Assembly: GCA_016212855.1 (NCBI GenBank) | Contig: JACRDP010000020.1 | Span: 35,426-99,425 of the forward strand | From: Elusimicrobiota bacterium | Lineage (GTDB): Bacteria > Elusimicrobiota > Elusimicrobia > UBA1565 > UBA9628 | Reading direction: 5' to 3' | Length of the DNA stretch: 64,000 nt | Shown here: one piece after another, positions 35,743 through 45,151 of the stretch | How positions within the stretch are numbered: the first letter of the stretch is position 1 | Layout: each line of letters opens with the position of its first letter | Notes under the pieces: generated by a model | What the model was told of the DNA's origin: nothing | Seen by the model: the letters and a program-made list of their open reading frames with translations, nothing else | Databases searched by the model: none | Made by a program: the position numbers and the translations under genes

Positions 35743-37433
35743 GCGAGAAGAAAACCGCGCACCAGGTTCTCGCCCGCAAGTACCGCCCGCAGGGCTTCGA
35801 GGGCCTCGTCGGCCAGAACGCGGTGTCCCAGACCTTGGCCAACGCTCTGACCGCCAAGCGCGTGCACCACGCCTACCTCTTCACCGGCCCCCGCGGCTGC
35901 GGCAAGACGACGACGGCGCGCATTCTCGCCAAGGCCTTGAACTGCGTCAAAGGTCCGACGCCCGAACCGTGCGACGAGTGCCCGTCGTGCCGTGAGATCG
36001 CCCTCTCCTCGAGCCTCGACGTGCTCGAGATGGACGCGGCGTCGCACACCGGCGTCGACGACGTGCGCGAGGTGATCATCGAGACCGTCGCGCTCGCCCC
36101 GACGCGCGACCGCTATAAGGTCTTCATCATCGACGAAGCGCACATGCTGTCCACGTCCGCGTTCAACGCTTTGCTCAAGACCATCGAGGAGCCGCCGCCT
36201 CACGTCGCGTTCATCTTGGCCACCACCGAGGTCCACAAAATACCCGCGACGATCGCCTCGCGCTGCCAGCGCTTCAAGTTCCGGCCGGTGGCGCCGGAGC
36301 CGCTCGCGGACTATCTGGCCGTGATCGCCAAGAAGGAGAAAATCTCCGTCGAGTCCGAGGCGCTGGCTCTGCTCGCGCGGGCCGCCGAAGGCTCGCTGCG
36401 CGACGCGGTGAGCCTTCTCGACCAGTGCCGCAGCGTGGGCGAAGGCAAGGTCACGGTCGACTCCGTCCGGGAAATGTTCGGCTTTGTTCCCCAGGACCTC
36501 CTGCTGGGCGTGGCGCAGGCGCTGCTCGCCCGCGATCCGAAGGCGCTCGCGGGCTGGCTCAAAAAGATTTACGAAGAGGGCGTGGAACCGGCGCAGCTGC
36601 TCAAGGATCTGCGTGCCGCGATCGAAGGCGCCTACCTCCAGAAGCTGGGCGCCGGCGACGGCCCCGACCCGGTCTGGAATCAGGCACTGGCCGGCGCTTC
36701 GGCCGAGGCGCTCGGCTTCCTGCTCCGGCGCCTCAATCGCGCGCTCGAGGAGCTGCGCTACGGCGACTCGCCCCGGCTGGCGCTCGAGCTCGGGCTGTTC
36801 TCCGCGATCGAGGCCGCGCACGATCTGGGCGTCTGGGTCGCCCGTCTCGAGGCGCTTGAGAAGCGGCTCGTCGCCGGAGGCGGCGGCAGCCCCCTTGCTC
36901 CCGCTCCGTCGGTGTCCGCGCCGCGCGCGTCCGGCATGCCGGCAAAGACGCCGGAAGCCGTCCGGCCGGCTATCCTTGAGGATAGTCGCGGTTCCGTCGC
37001 GCCCCCCGGCGGTTCCATATCCTGGCCCGCTCTGATCGAAGCGGTGTCGAAGGAAAAGATCTCGCTCGGCGCGGCGCTCGAGAAAGGCCAGGGCGAGGCG
37101 AAGGGCGGCGGCTACGTGATCCGCTTCGCGAAGGCGTTCGACCTCGAGTCGGCGCGGCGCGCCTCCGGAGTTCTCGATGCCGCGCTGGCGCGGCTGGCCG
37201 GACGCCCCGTGAAGCTCGAGCTCGAGCTCGGCGCCGCCGAGGCGGCTCCGGATGAGATCGTCGACCGCGGCATGCCGGCGCCCGCGACCGGCGTCGACGC
37301 GCCTCCCGGCACGCGCTGGAAGGACATCGCCGAGAGCGCCCCGGGCGGAGCTCCCGCTTCGGGCGGCCTTAAGAACGCCGAAGGCGTGTTCGGCGGGAAG
37401 GCCCGCATCGTGAAGCGGCCGCCGACCTCATGA
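35739..37433 (+). CDS. dnaX: DNA polymerase III subunit gamma/tau
   Basis: A 564-residue AAA+ clamp-loader subunit, GTG start. RKYRPQGFEGLVGQ opens the domain; Walker A FTGPRGCGKTTTA; the zinc module CVKGPTPEPCDECPSC; Walker B VFIIDEAHML; sensor/SRC motif ASRCQRFKF. The C-terminal part (about 380-564) is Pro/Ala-rich and variable, as expected for tau. It loads the beta clamp and organises the replisome. Overlaps doxX by 4 bases and recR by 4, so dnaX-recR are coupled, as in many bacteria. Confidence 0.96.
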   Translation: MSEKKTAHQVLARKYRPQGFEGLVGQNAVSQTLANALTAKRVHHAYLFTGPRGCGKTTTARILAKALNCVKGPTPEPCDECPSCREIALSSSLDVLEMDAASHTGVDDVREVIIETVALAPTRDRYKVFIIDEAHMLSTSAFNALLKTIEEPPPHVAFILATTEVHKIPATIASRCQRFKFRPVAPEPLADYLAVIAKKEKISVESEALALLARAAEGSLRDAVSLLDQCRSVGEGKVTVDSVREMFGFVPQDLLLGVAQALLARDPKALAGWLKKIYEEGVEPAQLLKDLRAAIEGAYLQKLGAGDGPDPVWNQALAGASAEALGFLLRRLNRALEELRYGDSPRLALELGLFSAIEAAHDLGVWVARLEALEKRLVAGGGGSPLAPAPSVSAPRASGMPAKTPEAVRPAILEDSRGSVAPPGGSISWPALIEAVSKEKISLGAALEKGQGEAKGGGYVIRFAKAFDLESARRASGVLDAALARLAGRPVKLELELGAAEAAPDEIVDRGMPAPATGVDAPPGTRWKDIAESAPGGAPASGGLKNAEGVFGGKARIVKRPPTS

Positions 37434-38017
37434 AAGCCTTCGAGCGCCTGATCGGCGCGCTCAAACGCCTGCCCGGCGTCGGCCCCAAGCAGGCCGAGCG
37501 CTTCGCGATCCACCTCCTGCGCGCGCAGCGCACCGAGGTGGAGGGGCTCGTGGACGCCCTGCGCGAGGCCAAAGCCTCGATGCGCCTGTGCGCGCGTTGC
37601 GGGGACTTCACCGATAAAGAGATCTGCCGCGTGTGCTCGGATCCCGCGCGCGACGCGAGCGTCTTGTGCGTCGTCGAGGAGACGCAGGACCTGTCGGCCA
37701 TCGAGCGCTCGCGCTCGTTCAACGGGCTCTACCATGTTCTGCATGGCTCGCTGTCGCCGCTCGACGGAATCGGCCCCGAGCGCATCAAGGCGAAGGAGCT
37801 CGTCGAGCGCGTGCGCTCAGGCGGAGTGCGCGAGATCGTCTTAGCGACGGATCCCGACACCGAGGGCGAGGCCACGGCTCTGTACCTCGCCCAAATCCTC
37901 AAGCCGTTTTCCGTGAAGGTCACGCGAATCGCCCACGGCGTGCCGCTGGGCGGCGATCTCGACTATCTCGACGAACGCACGTTGTCGTACGCGCTGTCCG
38001 GACGACGGGAAGTCTAA
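37430..38017 (+). CDS. recR: Recombination mediator RecR
   Basis: A 195-residue protein: helix-hairpin-helix (LIGALKRLPGVGPKQAERFA), the C4 zinc finger (CARCGDFTDKEICRVC) and the Toprim domain (LCVVEETQDLSAIE, LATDPDTEGEATALYL). It works with RecF/RecO to load RecA on gapped DNA. The ATG overlaps the dnaX stop by 4 bases. It is followed 8 bases later by the cystathionine beta-synthase-like gene. Confidence 0.97.
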   Translation: MKAFERLIGALKRLPGVGPKQAERFAIHLLRAQRTEVEGLVDALREAKASMRLCARCGDFTDKEICRVCSDPARDASVLCVVEETQDLSAIERSRSFNGLYHVLHGSLSPLDGIGPERIKAKELVERVRSGGVREIVLATDPDTEGEATALYLAQILKPFSVKVTRIAHGVPLGGDLDYLDERTLSYALSGRREV

Positions 38018-38025
38018 GAGGAATC

Positions 38026-39423
38026 ATGATCTACGAGAACGTGCTCGAGGCGATCGGCAACACCCCGCTCATCCGCATCAACGCGCTGGCCAAGGGCCTC
38101 AAGCCCAAGATCTACGCGAAGGCCGAGTTCATGAACCCCGGCGGCTCGGTGAAGGACCGCATCGGCGTGGCGATGATCGACGACGCCGAGCGTCGCGGCC
38201 TGCTCAAGCCCGGCGGCACGATCGTCGAGGGCACCTCGGGCAACACCGGCATCGGTCTGGCCCTCGTCGCCGCGCTGCGCGGCTACAAGCTCATCTTCAC
38301 GATCACCGACAAGCAGAGCCGCGAGAAGATCAATCTGCTCAAGGCGCTCGGCGCGGAAGTGATCGTCTGCCCGACCAACGTCGAGCCCGAAGATCCGCGT
38401 TCCTACTATTCGGTCGCCGACAAGATGACCGAGGAGATTCCCGGAGCGTATCATCCGAACCAGTATGAGAACCCGGAGAATCCGAAGGTCCACTACAAGA
38501 CGACGGGCCCCGAGATTTGGAAGGACACCTCCGGCCGGGTCACGCACTTCGTCGCGGGCATGGGCACGGGCGGAACGATCTCCGGCGTCGCGAAGTATCT
38601 GAAGGAGAAGAATCCGAAGATCAAGATCATCGGCGCGGACCCCGTCGGCTCGCTGTACTACGACAAGATCGTCCACAACAGGATCGGCGTCGCCAAGCCA
38701 TACGTCGTCGAGGGCGTCGGCGAGGATTTTTTCCCGGGCACCATGGACCTGAAGTGCGTCGACGACGTGATCGTCACGCCCGACCGCGACTGCTTCCTGA
38801 TGACGCGCAAGCTCGCCAAGATGGAGGGCATCTTGACCGGCGGCTCGGGCGGCTCAGCGGTGTGGGCCGGGCTCCAATACGCGAAGAAGCTGACCGAGAA
38901 GGATTTCATGGTCATCCTCGTCCCCGACACGGGCATGCGCTATCTGTCGAAGATCTACAACGACGAGTGGATGAAGGAAAACCAGTACTTCGAGAGCGAA
39001 GTCCCGCTCAAGGTCGCCGACATCCTCGCCGCCAAGCGCAAGCACGGCAAGTCCCGCGGCAACGGCAGGCTCGCCACGGCCAAGCCGACCGACACGTTGT
39101 TCGGCGCGATGGGCGTCATGCGCAAGAACGATATTTCACAGCTGCCCGTGTTCGAGAAGAACAGGGTCGTCGGCACGGTCATGGAGGACGAGGTGCTCGG
39201 CCACATGCTCAAGGGCCGCGACATCAAGAAGATGATCGTGCGCGAGGCGATGACCCAGCCCCTGCCCGTCATGTCCCCCGAGGCGCGCGTCGAAGCCGTC
39301 CTGCGCTACTTCACGCCCGACCGGCCCGCGGTGCTCGTGCGCACGGGCAAGACCGCTTACGATATCGTCACGAAATACGACGTCGTCAACGCCGTTTCCC
39401 GCGCCTCGGAGAACCACGAATGA
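38026..39423 (+). CDS. Cystathionine beta-synthase-like PLP enzyme with CBS domain pair
   Basis: A 465-residue protein. The PLP fold II domain has ENVLEAIGNTPLIRI, the Schiff-base lysine in FMNPGGSVKDRIG, TSGNTGIGLA and the glycine loop GMGTGGTISG. Two CBS motifs fill about 350-460. With a gamma-lyase-like gene 3.6 kb downstream it most likely condenses serine and homocysteine to cystathionine, although O-acetylserine sulfhydrylase activity is possible. AGAGG sits 5 bases before the ATG at 38026; the longer frame upstream is a shadow of recR. Confidence 0.9.
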   Translation: MIYENVLEAIGNTPLIRINALAKGLKPKIYAKAEFMNPGGSVKDRIGVAMIDDAERRGLLKPGGTIVEGTSGNTGIGLALVAALRGYKLIFTITDKQSREKINLLKALGAEVIVCPTNVEPEDPRSYYSVADKMTEEIPGAYHPNQYENPENPKVHYKTTGPEIWKDTSGRVTHFVAGMGTGGTISGVAKYLKEKNPKIKIIGADPVGSLYYDKIVHNRIGVAKPYVVEGVGEDFFPGTMDLKCVDDVIVTPDRDCFLMTRKLAKMEGILTGGSGGSAVWAGLQYAKKLTEKDFMVILVPDTGMRYLSKIYNDEWMKENQYFESEVPLKVADILAAKRKHGKSRGNGRLATAKPTDTLFGAMGVMRKNDISQLPVFEKNRVVGTVMEDEVLGHMLKGRDIKKMIVREAMTQPLPVMSPEARVEAVLRYFTPDRPAVLVRTGKTAYDIVTKYDVVNAVSRASENHE

Positions 39424-40925
39424 AGATCTGGATCCTGCCGCTCCTGCTGTGCGCCGCGTCCGCGTTCGCCGAGGACACGGACCTTATCGCTGAGCCCCCG
39501 TCCGGTGCCCCGCACTTGGAACACAAGGATACGATCGCCCCGGCCACCGAGGTCCAAGAGGCTCCTAAGAAGGCCGAGCCCGCGGCGGCTAAGGAGGAAC
39601 CCAAGACTCCGCCGAAGCCGTCCTTGCTCCCGGAGGAGTCGAAGGCCGGCGTCGAAGGCGCCGCAAAGAAGGAGGACCCCAGGGTCGAGCCCAAGCCCGA
39701 GCCTAAGGCCGAGATGAAGGCCGTTCCCGCCGCCAAGGTCCCCGGCGCCGATGAGGAGTTCGCCTTCGCCAAGGCCGCGGCCGAGGATAACGATGAGAAG
39801 GTCCAGGACGCCGCGATGGACGAGCTCGCCGTGTTCGTGCGGCGCCACCCCTCCGCCCCGCAAGCCTCCGAGGCCATGCTGCTGCTCGCCGGCCTGAAGC
39901 AGAAGAAAGGCGACTGGGAGCTCGCCGCCGCCTCGCTCCTGCGTCTGTTGTATGAATATCCCGGGACCAAGATCGGCCTGCGCGCCAAGTCCGACTTCCT
40001 GACCTTGGTGGACAAAAAAGCCTCGCGCAAGCATCGCCCGATCCTCAACGACCTCGTGAAGCTGCCCGAGACCTCGGACAAGGCCGACCGTCTGTCCGCG
40101 CTGTGGCAGAAGCTGGCCGACCTCGCGCCCGACGCGCTGTACGAGCCCGTCGCCGCCGAAATCCGCGACTTCACCGTCCGCTTCCCCGACCACAAGGACG
40201 GCGACAAGTTGCAGGGCTCTCTCGCTCGCCTGCACGCCGCCAACGGCAAGCCCGCCGCCGCCATGCTCTCGTGGCGCAAGCTGATCGCGCTGTATCCGGA
40301 AAGCCCCGCCTGCCCCGGAGCGCAGATGGCGATCGGCGACCTGTACGCCGACGCGCTGCGCGACCCGAAGAAGGCGATCGACGCCTACCAGGAGCTCGTC
40401 GAGAAGTACCCGAAGGCGAACGAGGTGCAGGCGGCGCTCGAGAATTCCGCGCGCCTCTTCGACGACAAGCTGCGCCAGTACGCGCTCGCCGTCGAGATGC
40501 ACGAGCGCATCGTCAAGCTGTTCCCGAAGACGCCCGCCTCGCTCAAGGCGCTGAAGTCGATCGCCAAGCTCCAGCGCGACCGTCTGACCGCGCCCGAGGA
40601 CGCGATGAAGACGCTCATGCGTCTGTCTTCGATGCACGGCGGCCAAGACGGGATCGACGCTCTCCTGCAGGCCGCCGACTACGCGCGCCGCGACCTCAAG
40701 GACAATGCCCGCCAGGCCGAAATCCTGAGAAAGGTGTCCGACGACTACGCAGGCGCGAAGGAGGCCCCACAGGCCCTTTACGACGCGGCCGGCGTCTACG
40801 AGGACACGATCAAGGACAACGCGAAGGCGATCGAACTCTACAGGGAAGTCGCGAGCAAGTTCCCGTCCCACAAGCTCGCCTCGCGCGCGTCCGACCGCGC
40901 GGCGAAGCTCGAGAAAGCGAACTAG
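39420..40925 (+). CDS. Exported TPR-repeat protein (YbgF/BamD-like array)
   Basis: A 501-residue protein with a signal peptide (MKIWILPLLLCAASAFAED), a Pro/Lys/Glu-rich linker to about residue 115, then TPR-like repeats typical of envelope proteins (FVRRHPSAPQASEAMLLLAG, LIALYPESPACPGAQMAIG, IDAYQELVEKYPKANEVQ, IELYREVASKFPSHKLA). The ATG overlaps the stop of the CBS gene by 4 bases. Function unknown; this repeat type often assembles outer-membrane or gliding/secretion complexes. Confidence 0.88.
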   Translation: MKIWILPLLLCAASAFAEDTDLIAEPPSGAPHLEHKDTIAPATEVQEAPKKAEPAAAKEEPKTPPKPSLLPEESKAGVEGAAKKEDPRVEPKPEPKAEMKAVPAAKVPGADEEFAFAKAAAEDNDEKVQDAAMDELAVFVRRHPSAPQASEAMLLLAGLKQKKGDWELAAASLLRLLYEYPGTKIGLRAKSDFLTLVDKKASRKHRPILNDLVKLPETSDKADRLSALWQKLADLAPDALYEPVAAEIRDFTVRFPDHKDGDKLQGSLARLHAANGKPAAAMLSWRKLIALYPESPACPGAQMAIGDLYADALRDPKKAIDAYQELVEKYPKANEVQAALENSARLFDDKLRQYALAVEMHERIVKLFPKTPASLKALKSIAKLQRDRLTAPEDAMKTLMRLSSMHGGQDGIDALLQAADYARRDLKDNARQAEILRKVSDDYAGAKEAPQALYDAAGVYEDTIKDNAKAIELYREVASKFPSHKLASRASDRAAKLEKAN

Positions 40926-40938
40926 GACTGGAATTTTC

Positions 40939-40944
40939 TAGAAT
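40939..40944 (+). promoter_or_regulatory. -10 box before E1 alpha
   Basis: TAGAAT, a five-of-six match to TATAAT, ends 7 bases before the ATG of the E1 alpha gene. There is no recognisable -35 at 16-18 bases and no Shine-Dalgarno, so the message would be leaderless. Confidence 0.45.
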
Positions 40945-40951
40945 ACCCCCG

Positions 40952-41992
40952 ATGCCCCCCAAGACCGCGGCCCCGGCCGCTCCCGACGCCTATAAAAAAC
41001 TCGGCGCCGCCAAGCTCCTTAAGATTCACGAGCTGATGGTCCGCGCGCGCTTATTAGAGGAGCGGCTCATCAAGATGAGCAAGGGCGGCGACGGCTTCTT
41101 CTGGATCGGAGGCCCCGGAGAGGAAGCCTTTAACGTCCCGCTCGGGATGCAGATCAAGAAGGGCCACGGCGTGAACTTCGATTTTCTGCACCTGCACTAC
41201 CGCTCGGCGGCGATCACGCTCGCGATGGGCGCCAAGCCCATCGACGCGCTGCGCCAGATGCGTTCGGTCGCGACCGACCCGTACTCCAAGGGCCGCAATT
41301 TCGTCAACCACTACGCGATTCCCGAGTACAACGTCGTGCCCGTCTCGCCGACGATCGAGACGCAGTACTCGACCTCGATCGGCACCGGCATCGCGCAGGC
41401 GCGGGCCAAGACCGACGCGGTCACGATCGTCAACGGCGGCGACGCCGGCACCGCCGAAGGCGACTTTCACTCCTGCCTGGTCTGGGCCAACCGCCCGGTC
41501 CTGCCGCTTCCCATCTTGATCATCGTCGTCAACAACGGCTGGGGTATCTCCACCGCGGGCCGGACCCAGCACGGCGAGAAGAACATCTCCGACTGGGCGA
41601 AGCCGTTCCCGGACATGCCCGGCAAGACGATCAACGGCAACGACATCATCGAGTCGTGGGCGGCGCTCGAAGAGGCGTTCTCGTACGTGCGCAAGAACCG
41701 CAAGCCCTACCTGCTCGAGGCCCGCACGAGCCGCCTGTACGGCCATTCGTCGTCCTCCGGAGCCAACCGGATTCCTGAGCCCGACTGCATCGAGCTGCTC
41801 GAGAAGGGGATGACGGAGCGCGGCCTCGCCAAGGCCGCCGATTTCAAGAAGACCTGGGACGCCGAGGCCGCCGCCCTCGACGCCGCCCACAAGCAGGTGA
41901 AGGTCGAGCCGTTCCCCGAGACCGCGTCGGTCTGGGAGGACGTGTTCGCCGACGGCCTGCCGTCCTCCTATCCGACCAAGGGAGGCAGCTGA
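40952..41992 (+). CDS. 2-oxoacid dehydrogenase E1 component, alpha subunit
   Basis: A 346-residue thiamine-diphosphate enzyme subunit. It has LRQMRSVATDPYSKGRNF, SIGTGIAQARA and the cofactor/metal motif GGDAGTAEGDFHSC through VVNNGWGIS, where GDA replaces the usual GDG. TSRLYGHSSSS matches the phosphorylation-loop region. It resembles the branched-chain or pyruvate type rather than AceE. Together with the next gene it would decarboxylate a 2-oxoacid; no E2 or E3 gene is in the window. Confidence 0.9.
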   Translation: MPPKTAAPAAPDAYKKLGAAKLLKIHELMVRARLLEERLIKMSKGGDGFFWIGGPGEEAFNVPLGMQIKKGHGVNFDFLHLHYRSAAITLAMGAKPIDALRQMRSVATDPYSKGRNFVNHYAIPEYNVVPVSPTIETQYSTSIGTGIAQARAKTDAVTIVNGGDAGTAEGDFHSCLVWANRPVLPLPILIIVVNNGWGISTAGRTQHGEKNISDWAKPFPDMPGKTINGNDIIESWAALEEAFSYVRKNRKPYLLEARTSRLYGHSSSSGANRIPEPDCIELLEKGMTERGLAKAADFKKTWDAEAAALDAAHKQVKVEPFPETASVWEDVFADGLPSSYPTKGGS

Positions 41993-41993
41993 C

Positions 41994-43049
41994 GTGGCCA
42001 ACATGGCGCAGGCCATCCGCATGGCCCTCCACTACGGCGAGCAGGAGCTCGGCGTCACCGAGATATTCGGCGAGGACGTCGGCCCGCCGCTGGGCGGCGT
42101 GTTCACCGCGACGCAGGGCCTGAAGAACGCCTGGAATTCCCCGCTCGATGAGCGAGGCATCATCGGAGCGGCGCTCGGCTTGGCGTGGGCGGGAGCACGG
42201 CCCGTCGCCGAGATCCAGTTCGTGGACTACATCTTCAACGTCATCGACATGCTCAAGCTCGCCGCCAACGGCCACTGGTCCTCGGGCGGCCGCTATAAGA
42301 CGCCGATGGTCGTGATGACTCCGACCGGCTCCGGCATTCACGGCTCGATGTACCACTCGCACTCGTTCGACTCGATCTCGACCAAGCTGCACGGCATGAA
42401 GGTCGTCTGCCCCTCGACGCCGATCGACGCCTACGGCCTGATGATCGCCGCGATCAAGAGCGACGACCCGGTGTTGTTTCTCAAGCCGAAGGCCCTGCTG
42501 CGCTCGAAGGGCGAGGAGCTCATCCCCGGCGAGCCCGACGAGAAGACCTTGCACGACATGATCGACGCACCGCTCGGCGACCGTTCGAAGTGGAAGGCGA
42601 AGTGGCCGAAGCTGACCGACTACGCGGTCGAGATCGGCAAGGCCAAGATCTCCCACGCCGGCGAGGACGCGACGATCGTGACCCACGGCCGCATGGCGCC
42701 GGTCTGTCTCGACGTCGCGCGCCGCTTCAAGGCAGAGGGCAAGGGCCGCATCGAAGTCATCGACCTGCGCTCGCTCATCCCCTACGACTGGGAGGCGATC
42801 AAGGCAAGTGTGAAGAAGACTGGACGTGTGCTCTTTATAAACGAGGAGACCGAGATCACCAATTTCGCCGAGCACCTGATCCGCCGCCTGGTGGACGAGT
42901 GCTTCTATGAGCTCAAGGTGCGCCCGCGCCTGCTTGCCGGCAAGGCCACCCCCGGCATCGGCCTGTCGCCGAATCTCGAGTACTTCATCCAGCCGCAGAC
43001 GAAGGACGTCGAGCGCGCGATCAGCGAAATGCTCGCGGACCCGGCCTGA
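41994..43049 (+). CDS. 2-oxoacid dehydrogenase E1 component, beta subunit
   Basis: A 351-residue transketolase-like subunit: EIFGEDVGPPLGGVFTATQGL (Glu contacting ThDP), FVDYIFNVIDML, GSGIHGSMYHSHSFDS, VCPSTPIDAYGLM and FLKPKALLRSKGE, then the C-terminal domain with RIEVIDLRSLIPYDWEAI. GTG start one base after the alpha-subunit stop; an ATG at 42003 is the alternative. Forms an alpha2beta2 E1 with the previous protein. Substrate could be pyruvate, branched-chain oxoacids or 2-oxobutyrate. Confidence 0.92.
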   Translation: MANMAQAIRMALHYGEQELGVTEIFGEDVGPPLGGVFTATQGLKNAWNSPLDERGIIGAALGLAWAGARPVAEIQFVDYIFNVIDMLKLAANGHWSSGGRYKTPMVVMTPTGSGIHGSMYHSHSFDSISTKLHGMKVVCPSTPIDAYGLMIAAIKSDDPVLFLKPKALLRSKGEELIPGEPDEKTLHDMIDAPLGDRSKWKAKWPKLTDYAVEIGKAKISHAGEDATIVTHGRMAPVCLDVARRFKAEGKGRIEVIDLRSLIPYDWEAIKASVKKTGRVLFINEETEITNFAEHLIRRLVDECFYELKVRPRLLAGKATPGIGLSPNLEYFIQPQTKDVERAISEMLADPA

Positions 43050-43050
43050 G

Positions 43051-44223
43051 ATGAGCGACGACAAAGACTTGGGCTTCTCGACTCGCGCGGTGCACGCGGG
43101 CCAGTCTCCGGATCCGGCGACCGGCGCGATCATGACGCCGGTGTACCTGACCTCGACCTACGTCCAGGAATACCCGGAGAAGCACAAGGGCTACGACTAT
43201 GCAAGGACAGTTCATCCTACTCGCGACGCTCTCCAGAGGAACTTGGCCTCGCTCGAGGGCGCCGCGTTCGGGCTGTGCTTCGCCTCCGGGATGGCCGCGA
43301 CCTCGACGATCATCGAGGCGCTGTCCTCCGGCGATCACGTCGTGTGCGGCAACGACCTCTACGGCGGCACCTACCGCGTGTTCACCAAGGTCTTCGCCCG
43401 GTTCGGGATCGATTTCACTTTCGTCGATACGACGGATCTTAAAGCAGTCGAAGCGGCGTTTACGCCGAAGACCAAGCTGGTGTGGATCGAGACGCCATCG
43501 AACCCGTTGCTCAAGATCACGGATATCCGTGCCCTGGCCCAGCTCGCTCATGGCCATAAATCTAAATTAATTGTCGACAACACTTTCGCGAGCCCCGCGC
43601 TCCAGCGTCCGCTCGCCCTCGGCGCCGATGTCGTGGTCCACTCCACGACGAAGTATCTCGGCGGGCACTCCGACGTGGTCGGCGGCGCGATCCTGACGAG
43701 CGACGAGGCCCTGCACAAGGAGTACAAGTTCCTGCAGAACGCCGTCGGCGCCGTCCCCGGCCCGCTCGACTGCTTCCTGCTCCTGCGCAGCACGAAGACC
43801 TTGGCTCTGCGCGTCGAGCGCCACTGCTCGAACGCGATGATCGTGGCCAAGCACCTGCTCGCGCACCCTGAGGTGGCGAAGGTCCATTATCCCGGTCTGC
43901 CCACCCATTCCGGCTATGAGCTCGCCAAGGCTCAGATGAGCGGCTTCGGCGGCATGATCTCCATCGAGCTCAAGGGCGACATGGAGCGCGCCAAGCGCAT
44001 GATCTCCTCCTGCCGGATATTCTCGCTCGCCGAGAGCCTGGGCGGCGTCGAGTCCTTGATCGGCCACCCCGCGTCGATGACGCACGGCTCGATTCCACGT
44101 GAGGAGCGCCTCAAGGCCGGGCTGTCCGATGGGCTCGTGCGTCTGTCGGTCGGCATCGAGGACGCGGCCGATCTCACCGCCGACCTCGACCACGCGCTGA
44201 CGAAAAGCCTGACCGCGAAGTAG
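43051..44223 (+). CDS. Cystathionine gamma-lyase / gamma-synthase family PLP enzyme
   Basis: A 390-residue Cys/Met-metabolism PLP enzyme: FSTRAVHAGQSPDPATGA, YARTVHPTRDALQRNLA, FASGMAATSTII, IETPSNPLLKITDI, VVHSTTKYLGGHSDVVGG (PLP lysine) and SLGGVESLIGHPASMTH. It lies 1 base after the E1 beta stop. Given the CBS-like gene at 38026-39423 the likely role is cystathionine gamma-lyase, giving cysteine and 2-oxobutyrate; family members are hard to separate by motif alone, and MetB is possible. One base separates it from a convergent gene. Confidence 0.9.
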   Translation: MSDDKDLGFSTRAVHAGQSPDPATGAIMTPVYLTSTYVQEYPEKHKGYDYARTVHPTRDALQRNLASLEGAAFGLCFASGMAATSTIIEALSSGDHVVCGNDLYGGTYRVFTKVFARFGIDFTFVDTTDLKAVEAAFTPKTKLVWIETPSNPLLKITDIRALAQLAHGHKSKLIVDNTFASPALQRPLALGADVVVHSTTKYLGGHSDVVGGAILTSDEALHKEYKFLQNAVGAVPGPLDCFLLLRSTKTLALRVERHCSNAMIVAKHLLAHPEVAKVHYPGLPTHSGYELAKAQMSGFGGMISIELKGDMERAKRMISSCRIFSLAESLGGVESLIGHPASMTHGSIPREERLKAGLSDGLVRLSVGIEDAADLTADLDHALTKSLTAK

Positions 44224-44224
44224 G

Positions 44225-45151
44225 CTACCAGCTCCCTGAGGAGCCGCCGCCGCCGAACGAGCCTCCTCCTCCGGAAAAACCTCCGCCGCCGCCTGAGGAC
44301 CAGCCGCCGCCGCCCGAGGACCCGCCGCTGCGCGTCGTGAAGAGAAATTTCTTACCGTAGTACACGTTGTTGTTCCGCGCGCGCAGCTTCCGCCCGAAGG
44401 GCGTGCGCGGAATCAGAAATTTGAGAATGGGGTAACCGAGCAGATGGGCGAAGACCGCCTTCAACCCCGCTTCGAGGCCGAACGGCAGACCGATCACCAG
44501 CAGCCAGAGCCCCGCGAGAGTGAAATAGTGCCGCGAACCGCCGGGCTCGACGATGCCCTCGTATTCCATGATCAGGCCTGCGATGAAAAAGACGAGCAGT
44601 CCCAGCCCCGTCTCGAAGGCGTCGACGATACCTCCGGCGAAAAGCTTCCGCCACGGTGGCGGAGGAGGAGGCGCGTAGGTTCCCTCAGCGGCGGAGATGA
44701 TCGCGTCGGCCCCGGCCGCGATGCCGCCCTCGAAATTGCCGGCCCGGAATTGCGGCACGACGACGTCCTGGATGATCCGTCCGGCAAGCGCGTCGGGGAT
44801 CGCGCCCTCGAGGCCGTGGCCGACCTCGATGCGCAGCTTGCGGTCGCTTTTCGAGATCAAGAACAGAACGCCGTTGTTGACGCCCTTGCGCCCGAGGCCC
44901 CACGTTCGCGCGACCTTCAGAGAATAGGTCTCGAGCACCTCGCCTTCGAGCGAGGTCAAGGTCAGTACGGCGACCTGATGGCCGGTTCGCGTCTCGAGGT
45001 CCTGGAGCTTGATTTCAAGATTCTGTCGCCCGAAGGGCGACAAGAGGCCGGCCTGATCGTTGACGCGGCCCCGCAGGGCCGGCACGTTGAGTGCGGACGC
45101 GGGTGCCGCGAGCGCGAGGGCGAGCAGGACGCCCCGCGCCCCGAGCGTCAC
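44225..45151 (-). CDS. TPM-domain (YgcG-like) membrane protein 1
   Basis: A 308-residue protein: signal peptide (LLALALAAPASA), TPM domain (GRVNDQAGLLSPFGRQNLE, RTGHQVAVLTLTSLEGE, GVLFLISKSDRKLRIEVGHGLEGAIPDA), two to three membrane helices (about 175-240) and a Gly/Ser-rich tail ending SSGSW. TPM proteins are exported and poorly understood; some have phosphatase or chaperone roles in photosystem II repair. Start overlaps the stop of the next TPM gene by 4 bases; it is the last of three. Confidence 0.88.
   Translation of the reverse strand: MTLGARGVLLALALAAPASALNVPALRGRVNDQAGLLSPFGRQNLEIKLQDLETRTGHQVAVLTLTSLEGEVLETYSLKVARTWGLGRKGVNNGVLFLISKSDRKLRIEVGHGLEGAIPDALAGRIIQDVVVPQFRAGNFEGGIAAGADAIISAAEGTYAPPPPPPWRKLFAGGIVDAFETGLGLLVFFIAGLIMEYEGIVEPGGSRHYFTLAGLWLLVIGLPFGLEAGLKAVFAHLLGYPILKFLIPRTPFGRKLRARNNNVYYGKKFLFTTRSGGSSGGGGWSSGGGGGFSGGGGSFGGGGSSGSW

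Noticed and set aside
36555..36575. AAAAAG run in dnaX as a programmed frameshift site
   Set aside because: The heptamer is C AAA AAG rather than A AAA AAG, no stop follows soon in the -1 frame and no strong downstream stem is evident, so a gamma product by frameshift is not supported.
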